Position numbers and translations under genes: made by a program. A stretch of DNA of 64,000 nt from Zarea fungicola (lineage: Eukaryota > Ascomycota > Sordariomycetes > Hypocreales > Cordycipitaceae), in NCBI GenBank assembly GCA_900169235.1, contig FWCC01000060.1:124001-188000 (forward strand), written 5' to 3'. This document shows, piece after piece, positions 1 through 11,561 of the stretch (the stretch's first letter is position 1; the number at the start of each line of letters is the position of its first letter). The notes beneath the pieces are model-generated. The model did not search any database, had not been told where the DNA came from, and saw only the letters and a list, made by a program, of their open reading frames with translations.

Positions 1-2082
1 TACGTGTTCAGAGTTCCAAGACACCGCTGGCCATTGCTCTATTGAAGAGTTGGTGGCAATATACCACGATCATTTCTTGCCTCATTCCCCGCCACCACAC
101 AAGGGAGCACCGAAAATGTCAAACAACGGCTAGTTTTTTTTTTGATTAATATACAACTAAATGGATTGGTTTATCGTATAATTGCTGTGCAATGAATCTT
201 TTTCTCAAATTCTCAAAATACATCTCAAGGGAGCTAGTATCATTTAACAGAGTATTGTCCAGCGTGGGTGCGTCAAACAAGTTGCAGAAAAGCGAGGCCA
301 TGGACTAAATCAGCAAGGTAAAATGCATAAAATAAAGAAAGCACAGGAATTAGTAATGAAATCAGTAGATGAAACGAAACGAAACAGCGCGAATTAGCAA
401 AGCCTTGATATCCAGTTCCTTGCTCTTGGCTTATGCGCGATAGTCGGAAGTGTATTTCACTAAGATGTGTGCCTCTCCTGAGACGGGTTCAGTCCAGAAA
501 ACTGTGGCCTGGTGTCTCTTATCATGCATAGATCCAATAGTAGCCTGTCGCAGTTGTCTTGGGTGCATCTTGAAATAGAAGAGGAGAAACGGTGCATGGG
601 ATCAAAGGATGACATTGATGAATGGCCTGCCTTGCAACCCTCACTTGATGGCGGGCTCACCTTCCAGTTGAAATTTATCAAGCAGGAAGAGTAAAAACAT
701 ATTTAATGTGAATTCTTTTGCGAGAATTTTATTTTGATTTTACAGGCCGCATCTTTGTAGCTTTTACAGATGCTTTTTTTGCTTCTATGGCTTGTGCAGC
801 TTGGCTCGGTACGTACTAATAAGCCACCAGGACGAATATAAGACGGCTTCGCTACTGGAATATACGACGACATTCTCGGCCTGGAGTCTTCTGTTTCTCT
901 CATGGACCCTGGTCCTCAGCTTTCTTTCCTTCTTGTATTGTCTCTCTTTGTCTCGACCCTGTACGCCACTCGCTGCAGCAACGATTTATTAGCGACGGAC
1001 GCTGGTGCAGCCGCCTGCACATCATCTGGACCCATTCATGGGCTGGGTGTGATTTTTTGCTGGGAGCGTAAAAGGTAACTGGTACATTGCTTAGTTGCAA
1101 CCATTCCCGCAAAGGATTCGAGGATAACGCTCGGGGCGCAGAAGAAGGTATGGCGTGGAGAGAAGCAAAAGTTAGGAGTACCTGCCTACCCTCCTGCCTG
1201 CCCACCCCCTCCCTTACCAGTGACCACCCACTCCCACTCAGCAGCTCCCCCGACCCCTCCCCCGTTTGGCGGTCATCCCCTCCTCCGCCCGTTTTAGCGT
1301 CTTCTCCGGCCGCCATAGCTGCTTCTGCACCAAGGCGCTGAGCCGCTGAACACTTGAGCCACGGCGCTATTCTACGGCGCTATTCCATGGCTCTTCCAGC
1401 ACCCTAGTACCTACCTCTAATGCACACATTGCCACGCTGGAAATACAGCGGTCGACAGGCTCCCTAGTAGTACGATGCTCTGTTTGGGTTTGGCCTGCTA
1501 CTTTCTTTCTTTAAAGCTCCCTCCCCCGCCACAAGCCCTGCCTCGTCCTGCTGCTTCTCTCTCCACTTTCTTGCCGCCCACCCATATCTCCCTCATCCAT
1601 CTTCATGCATACGCCTCTCTTCTGCCGTTCCGTCCTTCTTTCATCTTTGCCAAAATACACAAAAGCACTTATTTATTCTTTTCACTTCTAACGATTTTTA
1701 TGATATCCCAGCACTCTTCTCCTTATCTCCCTCTGCATACATTCACGCAGCGAAGCGGCCGCTGTCTTTGTTTCGTCCTCTGCTCCCCCTCCACTCCCCG
1801 CCACCAGCCTTTTCTTGCGCTGTGACTTCCCTCCCCCCACAGGGATTTCATCGTGATCGGCTTCCAAAAATATACATCCCGGCTCCTCAACCTCGCTAAC
1901 AGTCTCGCCTCAACGCCTCGCCCAACTTTGCTCTTACTCAGCTAAACCGAGACGCTGCTGTCTCGCTCGACCTCGCTGCCCCGTCTCCTCCGCTGTGCCT
2001 CGCTGAAAGTCTCTGCCAAGTGACTCTCAGCTCCGCTAAGCGTCAGACGCCTCCTGCCACCTATTTGTTGCCTAGCTCTCCT
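1..2082. other. Gene-free 5' region and bZIP promoter/leader
   Basis: No convincing coding exon is visible: all open frames are short and lack recognisable motifs. From about 1475 the plus strand becomes strongly C/T-rich, as in many filamentous-fungal promoters and 5' leaders. From about 1850 to 2082 there is no ATG at all, so the first ATG downstream is the bZIP start. A tandem copy of a 12-nt unit (ACGGCGCTATTC) lies near 1362-1390. The first 1.4 kb may hold the end of a gene beyond the window, but I cannot show it. Confidence 0.5.
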
Positions 2083-3972
2083 ATGCAGCTCTACAACCCT
2101 CCTCAGGCGTCCGTGGTTTCCTCTGCCAGCAGGTCCATCGTTGGTGAGCAACAGGAAATCATCTTCGGTCCCAGCGCTCTAGACACTCGCTCCGAGTACT
2201 CGCCAGATATGGCCAACAGCCGCAGAGAATCTTTTGCTACAGGCCCTCCGCTCTTCTCTCCCAAAACAGAAGATTGGCCGGCTGTCGACATGCAGACTAT
2301 TCCCTCTAACAGCCATTATGGCGAACAGCAGGAGACCACCAGCTACATGCGCCTCGACCAAGATAACAACCATGCTTTCAGCACACCGTCTACTCATGCC
2401 CATGTCTGGGGCATGGCGGCCCAAGCTACCGCTCTCCCCCAATTTGATCCCGCTGTTGCAGCCGGTTTCGAAGCACCGACTCCTATGTACCAGAATACCA
2501 CTCATGCACCGATGCCGTTCCCCAGCAACATGTTTGGCCCCGTGCCAAGCGAGGCGCAAGATCAATTATCACCCAAGAATGATTGGACCTCGGCGAGCCA
2601 AAACATGAACCAGAAATCCAATAATGCCGATGGTGATCACATGGCTTCCCAAGGCGAGCTTCGCCGGGATGGTGTTCGGAAGAGAAATGCACGCTTTGAA
2701 ATCCCCCCAGATCATAATCTGAACAATATTGATCAGCTTATTGCCGAGTCTACCAATGAGATGGAGATCAAGGAGCTCAAACAGCAAAAACGTCTTCTCC
2801 GCAACAGACAGGCCGCGTAAGTAGTCAACCTTAATAGATCCAAGAGGTTTCTGGTCAATTACTAATCTGGCATTCGCTTTAGTCTGGACTCGAGACAGCG
2901 CAAGAAGCAACACACGGAAAGGTTGGAAGATGAGAAGAAGCAGTACACCGCTACCATTGGGGAACTAGACTCGGAAAATCACGCACTCAGAGCTCAGGTC
3001 GAGAGCCATCGCCGTGAAATCCAAGCGTATGCTCAATACGTTAGTATGCTCACCGCCGAGAAAGATGAGATGATTCAAAACCACACCATCGAGTGTCGAG
3101 AACTACGCAAGAAGAACAGTGCACTCATGGAGAATATTCGGGCCCTTGAAAATACCTCTGCCCCCACTCCTGGGCCCAGTGGCACCGCCATGAACGGACC
3201 CTTTGGTGAGATGGACAGCATGTCTATGCCTGGTGGCTGGGATAATGGCAATTTCCTTCACCAGTATGGCGCCATTCCCGAAGCCCCCAAGCACATTGCA
3301 CAGGCAACTCCAGTCAAGAAACACGAAGACAGTTCATCTGGCGATGTTGACAAGACAGCAACACAAGGCGGGCTTCTCTTCATGCTTTTCCTTGTTGGCG
3401 CCTTTGTAATGTCGAGTCCCTCTCCTCCCACTATTCCGCGTGTTTCTGAAGATGTTCGATCTGCTTCGGCTGCTCTCCTGGATAATGTCCTCAAGGAGTC
3501 AGGGATGGCATCAGCCGCAGCACCGATGCAGCCGCTGCCCTCACGCCCAGTTACAGTCAACAGCTGGGGTGACATGGCCGGGACCACTCCCATGACCGGC
3601 ATCTCGACTGACGGTGCTGCCTCTTCTATGCTCGGCGAGCTTCATGATTACATACAGCCGACTCAAGAGCAAACCAATGAGCAAGCCTTTTCCATCTCTG
3701 CGGCACAGTACAACAGCGTTAGCGATCAGACCTTTATGCATAACGGAGCACCCAGTCGGATGATTGAGCATAGTCAGGGACGCAAGAATCTTGCGGCAGC
3801 ACTCGCTGAGATTCGTGCAAGTAACAAGCAATCTGGATCTGCCGATGTTTATACGCGCACTCTCCTCTGGGATCAGATCCCGCGAGATGTTGTGCGAGAC
3901 TTTATAAAGATGTTTGCGGAGAATAACGCCGCACAAATTGACCCGCAGCAATGCAACGAAATCATGTCATGA
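2083..3972 (+). CDS. bZIP transcription factor, MeaB-like
   Basis: Exons 2083-2816 and 2883-3972 give 607 aa. The intron (donor GTAAGT, acceptor TTTAG, branch-like ACTAAT) cuts the basic region: exon 1 ends in KRLLRNRQA and exon 2 resumes ALDSRQRKKQ, followed by a leucine-zipper heptad region, so the join is secure. The protein is expected to be a nuclear DNA-binding regulator. The basic region and C-terminus resemble MeaB, a regulator of nitrogen and secondary metabolism in Aspergillus and Fusarium; that assignment is from memory. The N-terminal 230 residues are Ser/Pro/Gln-rich and disordered-looking. Around residues 407-424 is a hydrophobic run (LLFMLFLVGAFV), odd for a soluble factor. I rejected an upstream in-frame GTG at 2020; the ATG at 2083 is the first ATG after an ATG-free leader. 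Confidence 0.88.
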
Positions 3973-6260
3973 TGACATTTCTCAAAACGACTTAAAGAAT
4001 AAGACTGACGACATTCTCACGATAATGAATACTTCACGGCCGACAACTTTGATTTACGTTTCGCAATTTTGTTATGTTTTGTTGAATAATGAATTTACCC
4101 TATTTACGACCCGTGGCTACCTTTCGTCGAGCAACCACGGTGGAACATGCGAGCACTCTCGCGCGACACACTTTGAGATTTGTTGCTCACGCAAGACAAA
4201 AATCGGTTCATGAGTCTATTCTGCCTGGATATATTTACAATGCTGGAGGCACTTTTCAGCTCATTTTCTCTGTTTTTCAGTGTTTTGTTTGTTTTTGTTT
4301 TCTACTAGCAAGCGAACTAAGCGTGCATTTTGGGTTACTGGATTTGGTTTCTTTTTGGTGGCTCCTTGATTGAAGTTTGAGTTATGCCGACGCCTCACCT
4401 TTGATACGGAAACCAGTAACAAGTCTTGCGCTTCGCAATGGAGGTGCTATTTGTCGCCGGGGGCGCGGGCGGGCTGCTGCTCCGAGCAATCAATGCGGGG
4501 GTAAGAATGATATATGAGGGAACCAGCGATGGACAAATGGGGCTGACACGACTATAATGAACTCGAACTATTTAAATGAACTTGAATCACTCTTTTACTG
4601 CTCTCTCGTGTCCGTGGTTGCATTGCAAGGATTACAATGAGACTTTAGCGAGAGGCATTTCTAACGGCTTATGAATAATATACTTATATTTGATTGCAAA
4701 CACTTGAATTGCTGCACTTGTGCCTTGACCTTCGGCGCCACTTGTTTTCCAGACGACGGAGCATCAATGTTATCACAAGTGGAAAACTGGCAGTGTGATT
4801 GATTGCTTTGTGGCGGTGAATGAACCGGATACCAGGCCAAGTTCAGCAGGAGTGGCCACACCACTGAAGAAGAAACCGGCGCCACCATGCAAGGAAGGGC
4901 GAGCCATATCTTAAAACTGGTGCAAGCCGTAGATAGAAAGTGGGAAATGGGCAGTGTGTCGTCCAAAAATGTCTAAGACATTCTGGGAAGTACGTGAGAC
5001 ATGTGCACACACGAGAATGACGCCACAGAAAGCTTCCAGCCTCTTAGACTGGAAAAAGGATAGTTAAGTATACAAGGGTGAAAAAGATGAGGAGAATAGC
5101 GGCGGCGTTCGCCGCTTCCATTTGGGGGCTGGGGTTGGCACTCATACGACCATATCACATTATGGTGGCCAAAGAATTGTAACGCTGACCATTGTTGTTC
5201 CTTTTCTGTCACTCCAGTGACTTTGTACGATGTCTTTTTTAATGCTGTGTAATTTGGTCATATTGTGGCCACCCTGTACTACGAATATATAAGAGTGCAG
5301 TTGTATCATGATGAAGCATATACTTGGATGTACAGGCAGGAACGACATTCATATGTCACAAGAGAAACGTCTACCTGTTCAAGGAAGTATCGCCCAAATA
5401 AATTCAACTATGAGATAAATGAGATGAAGTAATGACCAAAAAAATGTATAATGACGTCGACAGGGGCAAACTGATCATAACAATGCCAGCTAGTTGCTCA
5501 CATCGTAGTGCACACGGAGCCCGATGGGGCAAGCAACTTGAGACTGCTGAGTTCCAACATGTTCTAGATGTCGAAATAAAACCACGTTTGCTTCCTTTAC
5601 CAGCTGAAAAATGCTGAATTGAAGAACTTAACTGTACTGATCTGGCTGGTATTTTCAATGACCCACTCAGAAACAGCAACTGCAATAATATGAATGGTCG
5701 CGATTGTAGGCCACTCTCGAAATGGCACTCATTCAACAACAAACACGACACTCTTGGTCGGCCAACAACAAGGACCATGAGATAACTTGTAAATTCTCCA
5801 AAATAATAGTATGTGCAATTGGAACAACTGTGGATATGAAATGAGATGGTCTTTTGTAAACGGGGGCTCAAGGGTTGCAGATAAATCGAGTCTGGAAGCT
5901 TAAAATGGCATGAAGCACCAAACCACGCCCACACATACATGTGCAAAACCATCGACTAAGAGCTGTGCACAACTCCAATAGAAATAAAGAATAAATAATT
6001 AAACAAGAAAGAAAAGTATCAGTGGCCAATAGCATACACGCATCCCACACACAAACAAACACTGTACATATCCGCGGATCCCGCTTTCGTTCCAGCACTT
6101 GCAGCTGCTGAAAGTTCGCCGCTCACTCCACGCAGCGTCGCACAGGGAAATGGCAAATCATCAATACGGTAGTCTCGAAACCAGATCTTTCACCGAAATT
6201 GACATTTCTTCCATTCGAGGCATAGTGCAGCGCAAGTGCAGCAGCGTTCCTCCCTCCACA
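3973..6260. other. Intergenic, no supported gene
   Basis: The stretch holds the 3' side of the bZIP gene and the 3' side of the convergent Sel1 gene. The longest open frame (5404-5952, minus, 182 aa) has no motif I recognise, an odd composition and no splice partners. Around 4400-4640 the sequence is mixed and without strong signals. I see no RNA gene. Confidence 0.5.
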
Positions 6261-8435
6261 TTACCGCTTCTTCTTCCCCTTACCCTTGCCCTCCCCGGGG
6301 TCGTATTTTTCTTTCCATATCCTGATTGGATGAAATTTTACGGGTTAGCACATGCAAAAACGATTGCTAACAAACGTAAAGTCATCCTGTGCCAGTGTCA
6401 TGAATGGGCTTGGCCCAGGCACTAGCCCACCAGAGTAGGCCGCAGGCGGCCGCATGGCCACATCATCAAGGACACCCAATTTACAGAAAAGGCAAACTTG
6501 GTCCGCGCACTAAACACGGGCGGAGGCGCCAGAGGAAAACAAGGGAAACGTTGATGTTCTGACCAGTCCGGTGCTTCCACGACATATCCCGGAACAAATA
6601 CATCGTTACGCAGTAGGATAGGAGCGACGGTGTGTGTGAGTGGATGAGAAGGGGATTGGATTGCTTACCAAGTATTGCCTAGTGTTTTGTTGCCTGCCTT
6701 TTCCGCTAGGCGATAGTACTGAGCTGCTGCGAACTATACACACAGAGAGAGATGAGTCGTTGGAACGAATGCTTGGGTCACACTATCGTCTGCGATTGGT
6801 ATGGAGGAATGGTGTGGCAAAGAGGAATCAGGCTTGTCAACGCAGTCCTGCACAAGCCATTCTTGGAACCGAATGAGGCAAGGCGGGCATGAGTTTGGGG
6901 GAAATATATAGTATTGGTGGGGAAGATTATGCAGCTGCACCTGACGGCAGGTCGGGGGAACGCATTTGCAGGAAGTGTTGATATTTGTTGTTGTACGTAC
7001 CTTGTCCTTTTTGCATCCAAAGCCCTCCAGATAGCACCAAGCTGCCTCATTCATGGCGTCTACACGTATTTCCAAATTAATATACTATGCCTTTCTCGGA
7101 ACCGAGCAGGGGAAGGGTTGTTTCAGTCTTACCACTGTCACCAAGGTTGGCGGCGGTTTCGTAGTACTGCAACACAGCAGCGCGGGGCGGCGCGGTTTCT
7201 GTCAGACATTGTCTTTCCTTTACTTTACACTGGATTCATCATCTCCTCCATGTAGAGAAGAGAAACTCACCTGTTTGGCAGCCACGGGATCCTGAGGGAT
7301 CCCCCAACCATGGCGGAAGCAGTTTGCTAGCTCAAAGATGGCGAGAATCAGTTCACCTTTGGCGGCACCGCCCTTTTTCATGCCCGCCTGTAGCGCCAGT
7401 TCCTCAACGGACGCGGCGTTGGATGCCGCTGCTGATAAGTACGTGACGGCTTTTTCCGTATCTGGCGTACATCCCCATCCATGTCTGTTTTGTTTTCGCG
7501 GGGGAAAGAAATCCCCAAACGGTTAGTTATATAAACGAGAGATCGTTTTGATTTGTATACGAAGATGCCAAAAGTAAAAACACACACCTGAGAGCCAGTC
7601 CGTACAGCACCTGACTGAGAGGATTATTCGCACCATTGGAATCTGCCAAGCGGCCAAAGATTTCCGTCGACCTCTTCAAGTCGCCTTCCTCGTGCAGTCG
7701 GATGGCTTCTTGAATGTCGTCGTCAATCGCCTTTGACGAGACAATTTGCGTGCCACTCGGCGAGCGGCTCCTCGGCCGCGAACCGGGGCCGCCGCCGCCG
7801 CCGCTATGACTGCTACCCGGCGCTCCCATCGCCATCGGACTGCCCGGAGCAGCGCCGCCTTGCATGTTCAGACTCGCCATGCTCTCGCTCAGAAGCGGCG
7901 ACCCTGGCGCGCTGCGCGCAATCTCATTCTGCCCAGCCAGCAGCGTGGCGCGCTGCTCCCACTGCGACTCCACGGCGGCGGCGTCCTCCTTGCCCGCGCT
8001 GGGGGGCACCAGGATGGCCGGCAGGTTGGCCGGCACGCTGTCGGACGATTCCGGCTGGTGGTGCCGCAGGTGCAGGCGCTCCGAGAGCCGCTTGCGCCTG
8101 GCGCCGTCCAGCTTGTCCGGGGAAGAGGATGAGTGCAGACTCGCTTGCGACGAGACGGACGGGCTGCGCGAGCGGCTGCTCGAGTGGAAGATGGATAGGC
8201 TCCGCCGCAGACTGCTCGACTCCCTGGTCGGTGATAGATGCGATGCGTCGTCCCCGCCACGGGCTGAGCCATGTTCATCGCCGGGGTGGATGACTTCCAT
8301 GGTGGACGTGTCGGATCGCACAAATGTGAATTCCGGCGTGTTGCCGCTGTGATAGTTGTTGTTTCCCGCTGCCGCCTTTTCGTCCTCCTCTAATGTCGCA
8401 TCTCCTCGCTTTTTGAACTTGTCTCGTAAACCCAT
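6261..8435 (-). CDS. Sel1-repeat (HCP-like) protein, DSF2-like
   Basis: Six exons on the minus strand: 8435-7588, 7484-7271, 7166-7133, 7059-7001, 6733-6669 and 6321-6261 (1281 nt, 426 aa). Every junction has GT/AG borders and keeps the frame. Residues 1-250 are Ser-rich and low-complexity (SRSRSPS runs, Gly tract), starting MGLRDKFKKR. The C-terminal part carries Sel1 repeats: LYGLALRHGWGC, ELANCFRHGWGIPQDP, AAWCYLEGFGCKKDK, AQYYRLAEKAGNKTLGN, then WIWKEKY and a basic tail KGKGKKKR. Sel1 repeats are helical scaffolds; in fungi such proteins often act at the cell cortex or in cell-wall regulation. The closest family I recall is a conserved fungal HCP-like protein related to yeast Dsf2; exact role unknown. 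Exons 3 and 4 are only 34 and 59 nt, and the last intron is long (347 nt). Confidence 0.85.
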
Positions 8436-9664
8436 TGCGTATGAGGACCAAGCAGGTGAGAGAAAGATGTTTGTTTCAAGGTGCTCCTTCTCCGTAGGTA
8501 ATATCTCCTGGTTATCCTATAATTTCTTGAGATGTTGTTGAAATTGAGTTTGATTTCCCCGCATGTAGCTTCGTCGTGAATTGGTGGCGGTTGTTTGAGC
8601 GGCTACAGCCTTTGTCTTGTAGGAATGGCTAACTTTTGCTTCTTGTCAACTGAGCCCCAAGATGCCTCACTGCTTAGCCCCGGACTCCGCCTTGGGTATT
8701 ATAATTTCTAATTTTGGCACCGGATTTATCTTCTTTCAGCGAGGTCACTGCCTTCAACGGACCGCTTGGTCTGCGCCCACAGGCATTTATTCAATGAATG
8801 GTCTCGTTTGATGGTGTGGCGGGGTATTAGGTTATAGTAATGGTGGGTGGTGGGCGGTGCAAGTGGCAGAGGCGATGAGGGGCCGCCGAACGTGTAAGCG
8901 CTCAGCCTGAATATACTTGCCACCTTGGGAGTAGTGACCTCGTCAGCTTCGTAACAGAGTTCGGCAATCTGCTGTTGAAACTGAAAAATCTAGATCTTGC
9001 ATTAATTTCCTAAACCGTTTGCCATTTGAAGAATTGGTAGAGAAAGATGATCGGGCCCCCCCTACACTGGTTTGCGGCCCCGCTTGAAGAAGAAACAAGC
9101 CTGCGAATCTTCTGGTTTTCAATGTCTACAAGACACTTGAACCTGCCAGCGCCGCTCCGGGGGCTGCTGCTTAAATTCGTTGACAAGTTCTCCGTAACAT
9201 TGGGGAAATTAAGGAGAGAAATGCCAAGACAGACCTTCTCCAGCCATTTCGTCTCTCTCTGGCGCACGTGGCGCTCAGCCGCAACTGGTAAAGTAACGGA
9301 AGTACACAAGCAATGGTATTCTGTACAAGAACTCCTATTCAAAAGCACATATTCTTCATTTATCCACTATATATATCAATATCTTATTTTTTTTCTTCTC
9401 ATGTACTCGCTTGTCTCGCTTTCTTCAATCGCAAGAAGCTTTGCGCCTCGCATCAGCGCAGGTCGCCTCGGTTGGGTAAAAGTCAATTAATCAACCCCCC
9501 ACTGCATGATGCATTATCTCGCTATACCAAAAGGAGGGGAAATGAGATGCAAAATGGCTCAGAGTTTTCAGTGTCGGCCTGGTATAAAGACCAAGAAGCT
9601 TCAACCGACAGGCAAGTCTGCCTTGGTTGGCAGCTAGCACCTGGCAAAGGGCCTGCAAAGTCAG
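8436..9664. other. Intergenic between two minus-strand genes
   Basis: This is the promoter and leader of the Sel1 gene (from 8436 upward) and the 3' side of the CCCH gene. Open frames here are short and uninformative. I find no RNA gene or repeat. Confidence 0.5.
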
Positions 9665-11221
9665 TTACAAAGCAATGAAATCCTTGCTGTTTTCAAAGTC
9701 CGAATCATCTTCATCGGCTTCGAGGAACTCTGCCACCTCGTCCGAGTCCACATCGTCCGAATCAGCAAGTTCTTCATCGCTCGAGATGTCGTCCATGGCA
9801 TCGTCTTTGTCTTGTCGCGCCTGGTTGCGAAGGACGCTTGCCCTCTCGCGATGGAGAAGTTTACAGCCTTTGATCTTACAGGTACCCGTATTGCTAAATC
9901 CAGGGCATTCGAATACGTGTCGCTGGGTACATTGGGCGCCCTTGTCGCAATAGCCATAATATCCAAACGCTTCACAGACAGGGGAGCTAGGTAAGGCTGC
10001 TGAGTGCGAATACTGGCAGTCTGAGTTGGAGCAGTTTCCTTTGGCGAAGTGAAGGCAGTTTGGTACACGCTCTGGGGTGAGTTCATGGGAAAGGTCGCAG
10101 TATTCGCCACTCATGCATTGACCATCTTTCAAAAGGTCCTTGCAGATGGCAACCTTGTTTGGGTCGTGCTGATATCGACACGATGGTCCCTTTCGGCAAG
10201 ATCCTGCGATGATTGTTAGTTCCTCCCTTACATACCATCCGAAAATCCATCGTAGTGTGGCCCTCTGCGACGCTAAATGAGAAATTACCAGTCGTGGAAA
10301 AGATTTTGCACAGCGCGTCAACTTTCTTGACGGCTCCGGAACGCCTTATAAATGTGATTAGATAATTATCGAGAAGAAGATTGCCCACATACCGGTGGTC
10401 CTTAACAACTCGATTGGCAACAAGATTGCCCGATTTTGTGCGGTGGAATCGCACACCCGCGACAACCTCGGTTTTCGCTGTGCGAGGGGCATCACTAGAA
10501 TTGTCTTTAAACCAATTAGACGATTCACCAAATAGGCCGACACAACATTAGAGAAACCGACCTGCAGCGCGGACTAGCTTCTTGCCTCCATCCCTGACAA
10601 GGAACCGAATCTCCCCTATCGTAATCTCGGACGGGCCTTGATTTCCATTAGAGCTATTGTTACTGTGCCGGAGAAAAGTGTTGAATCGTGATTTCTCGTT
10701 GCTGTTCTGTTGTGTTAGTTTACGTTTGCGAGTTTCCTCAATAGCCTGAGCGCGTGATTGAGCCTGCTGCTGGTAGATGTTGGCGTTGATAAGTTGTTTG
10801 TGGCGGTCCGTCTTGGAAACCCATTGCGAGGTTTCTCCAGTTGCGTCAGGTGTAGATGGTGATGATTCCGACGAGCCTGGCTGCGCGTTAAGGTGCAGAG
10901 TACGGTGGCGATGGACAGTAGGCCGGGTGACCCTATACCGCCCCCGATATGAAGAACCTCGGTAGGAAGAGCCGCGATACTGAGAAGTCTGGTCTATTGA
11001 ATTCGTCAGGCACAAATCCTCCGTTCAAGGCGATGATATGAGCATACGATGATAGCCACGCGAGGTTTGTGTTGGTTGAAATCCTGCCTGTTGATTCTTG
11101 TGGCGATTAATCTGCCCTGAACGGGTAGTTAGTGCTTCCAGTTCGTTTGCAGTTGATTTCGCGCCGACGTACCGGCAAGAGCGCTGATTCGAGCCAAAAG
11201 CTCTCTATCTTCTTCAGACAT
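9665..11221 (-). CDS. CCCH zinc-finger protein, Red5/ZC3H3-like
   Basis: Six exons: 11221-11173, 11116-11048, 10993-10562, 10504-10393, 10344-10289 and 10203-9665 (1257 nt, 418 aa), all GT-AG and in frame. Five CCCH fingers lie in tandem at about residues 233-357, with spacings C-x8-C-x5-C-x3-H, the same, C-x7-C-x4-C-x3-H, C-x8-C-x5-C-x3-H and C-x8-C-x4-C-x3-H. The first finger is completed only by the last splice (CKIFSTT joined to GSCRKGPSC), which confirms it. The N-terminus begins MSEEDRELLARI, followed by a repeated SSYRG tract. The C-terminus is acidic (DDIS, DEEL, DEDDSDFE). Five-finger proteins of this layout include human ZC3H3 and fission yeast Red5, which act in nuclear mRNA polyadenylation, export and exosome targeting. 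Function here is inferred from that family. Confidence 0.87.
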
Positions 11222-11561
11222 GACGTATCCTGGTCAAGTTACGCAATACGGAGTCGGGTGGTTGCTGAAAAGTTTGGAAGAAGCGAAGAAGTAATGCTGG
11301 AGGAAGGCTAGGTGACGTGCGTGGTGAAAGCTGAAGCTGCTTAGTCATGTGCCACGACTGGTTTCACTGCCTTGCTCGGCGCAACAAAGCGGTTACTTCT
11401 TTCATGATCAAACTCAATCGCCCAGCAAGTCAAAGTTACAATAGCTTTGTATATTCCTACCCCCTTTCCCTTTTTAAAGAAATAATATACTTCAGCAACT
11501 GTACACATTCGTTCAGAGTATCTTATTACCTCCAAGGCGGCTTCGGGCAGCCGCAGCAGAG
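11222..11561. promoter_or_regulatory. Divergent promoter, CCCH gene / THOC7
   Basis: A 340-nt spacer separates two head-to-head genes that both appear to act in mRNA processing, so a shared bidirectional promoter is likely. A TACGGAGT motif sits at 11247-11254, about 26 nt upstream of the CCCH start. No TATA box is obvious for either gene. Confidence 0.45.

Noticed and set aside
2020..2082. N-terminal extension of the bZIP protein from GTG 2020
   Set aside because: Nuclear fungal genes start with ATG; the first ATG in the leader is at 2083.
5140..5160. CATACGACCAT, resembling the start of fungal 5S rRNA
   Set aside because: The following sequence does not match the internal control region or 3' half of 5S rRNA.
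5404..5952. 182-codon minus-strand open frame
   Set aside because: Composition is erratic (many Ser, Cys and His), there is no motif, no splice structure and no promoter-like context.
10265..10290. Possible 24-nt intron in the CCCH gene
   Set aside because: Too short for a fungal intron; a 92-nt intron (10288-10204) restores the first zinc finger exactly.
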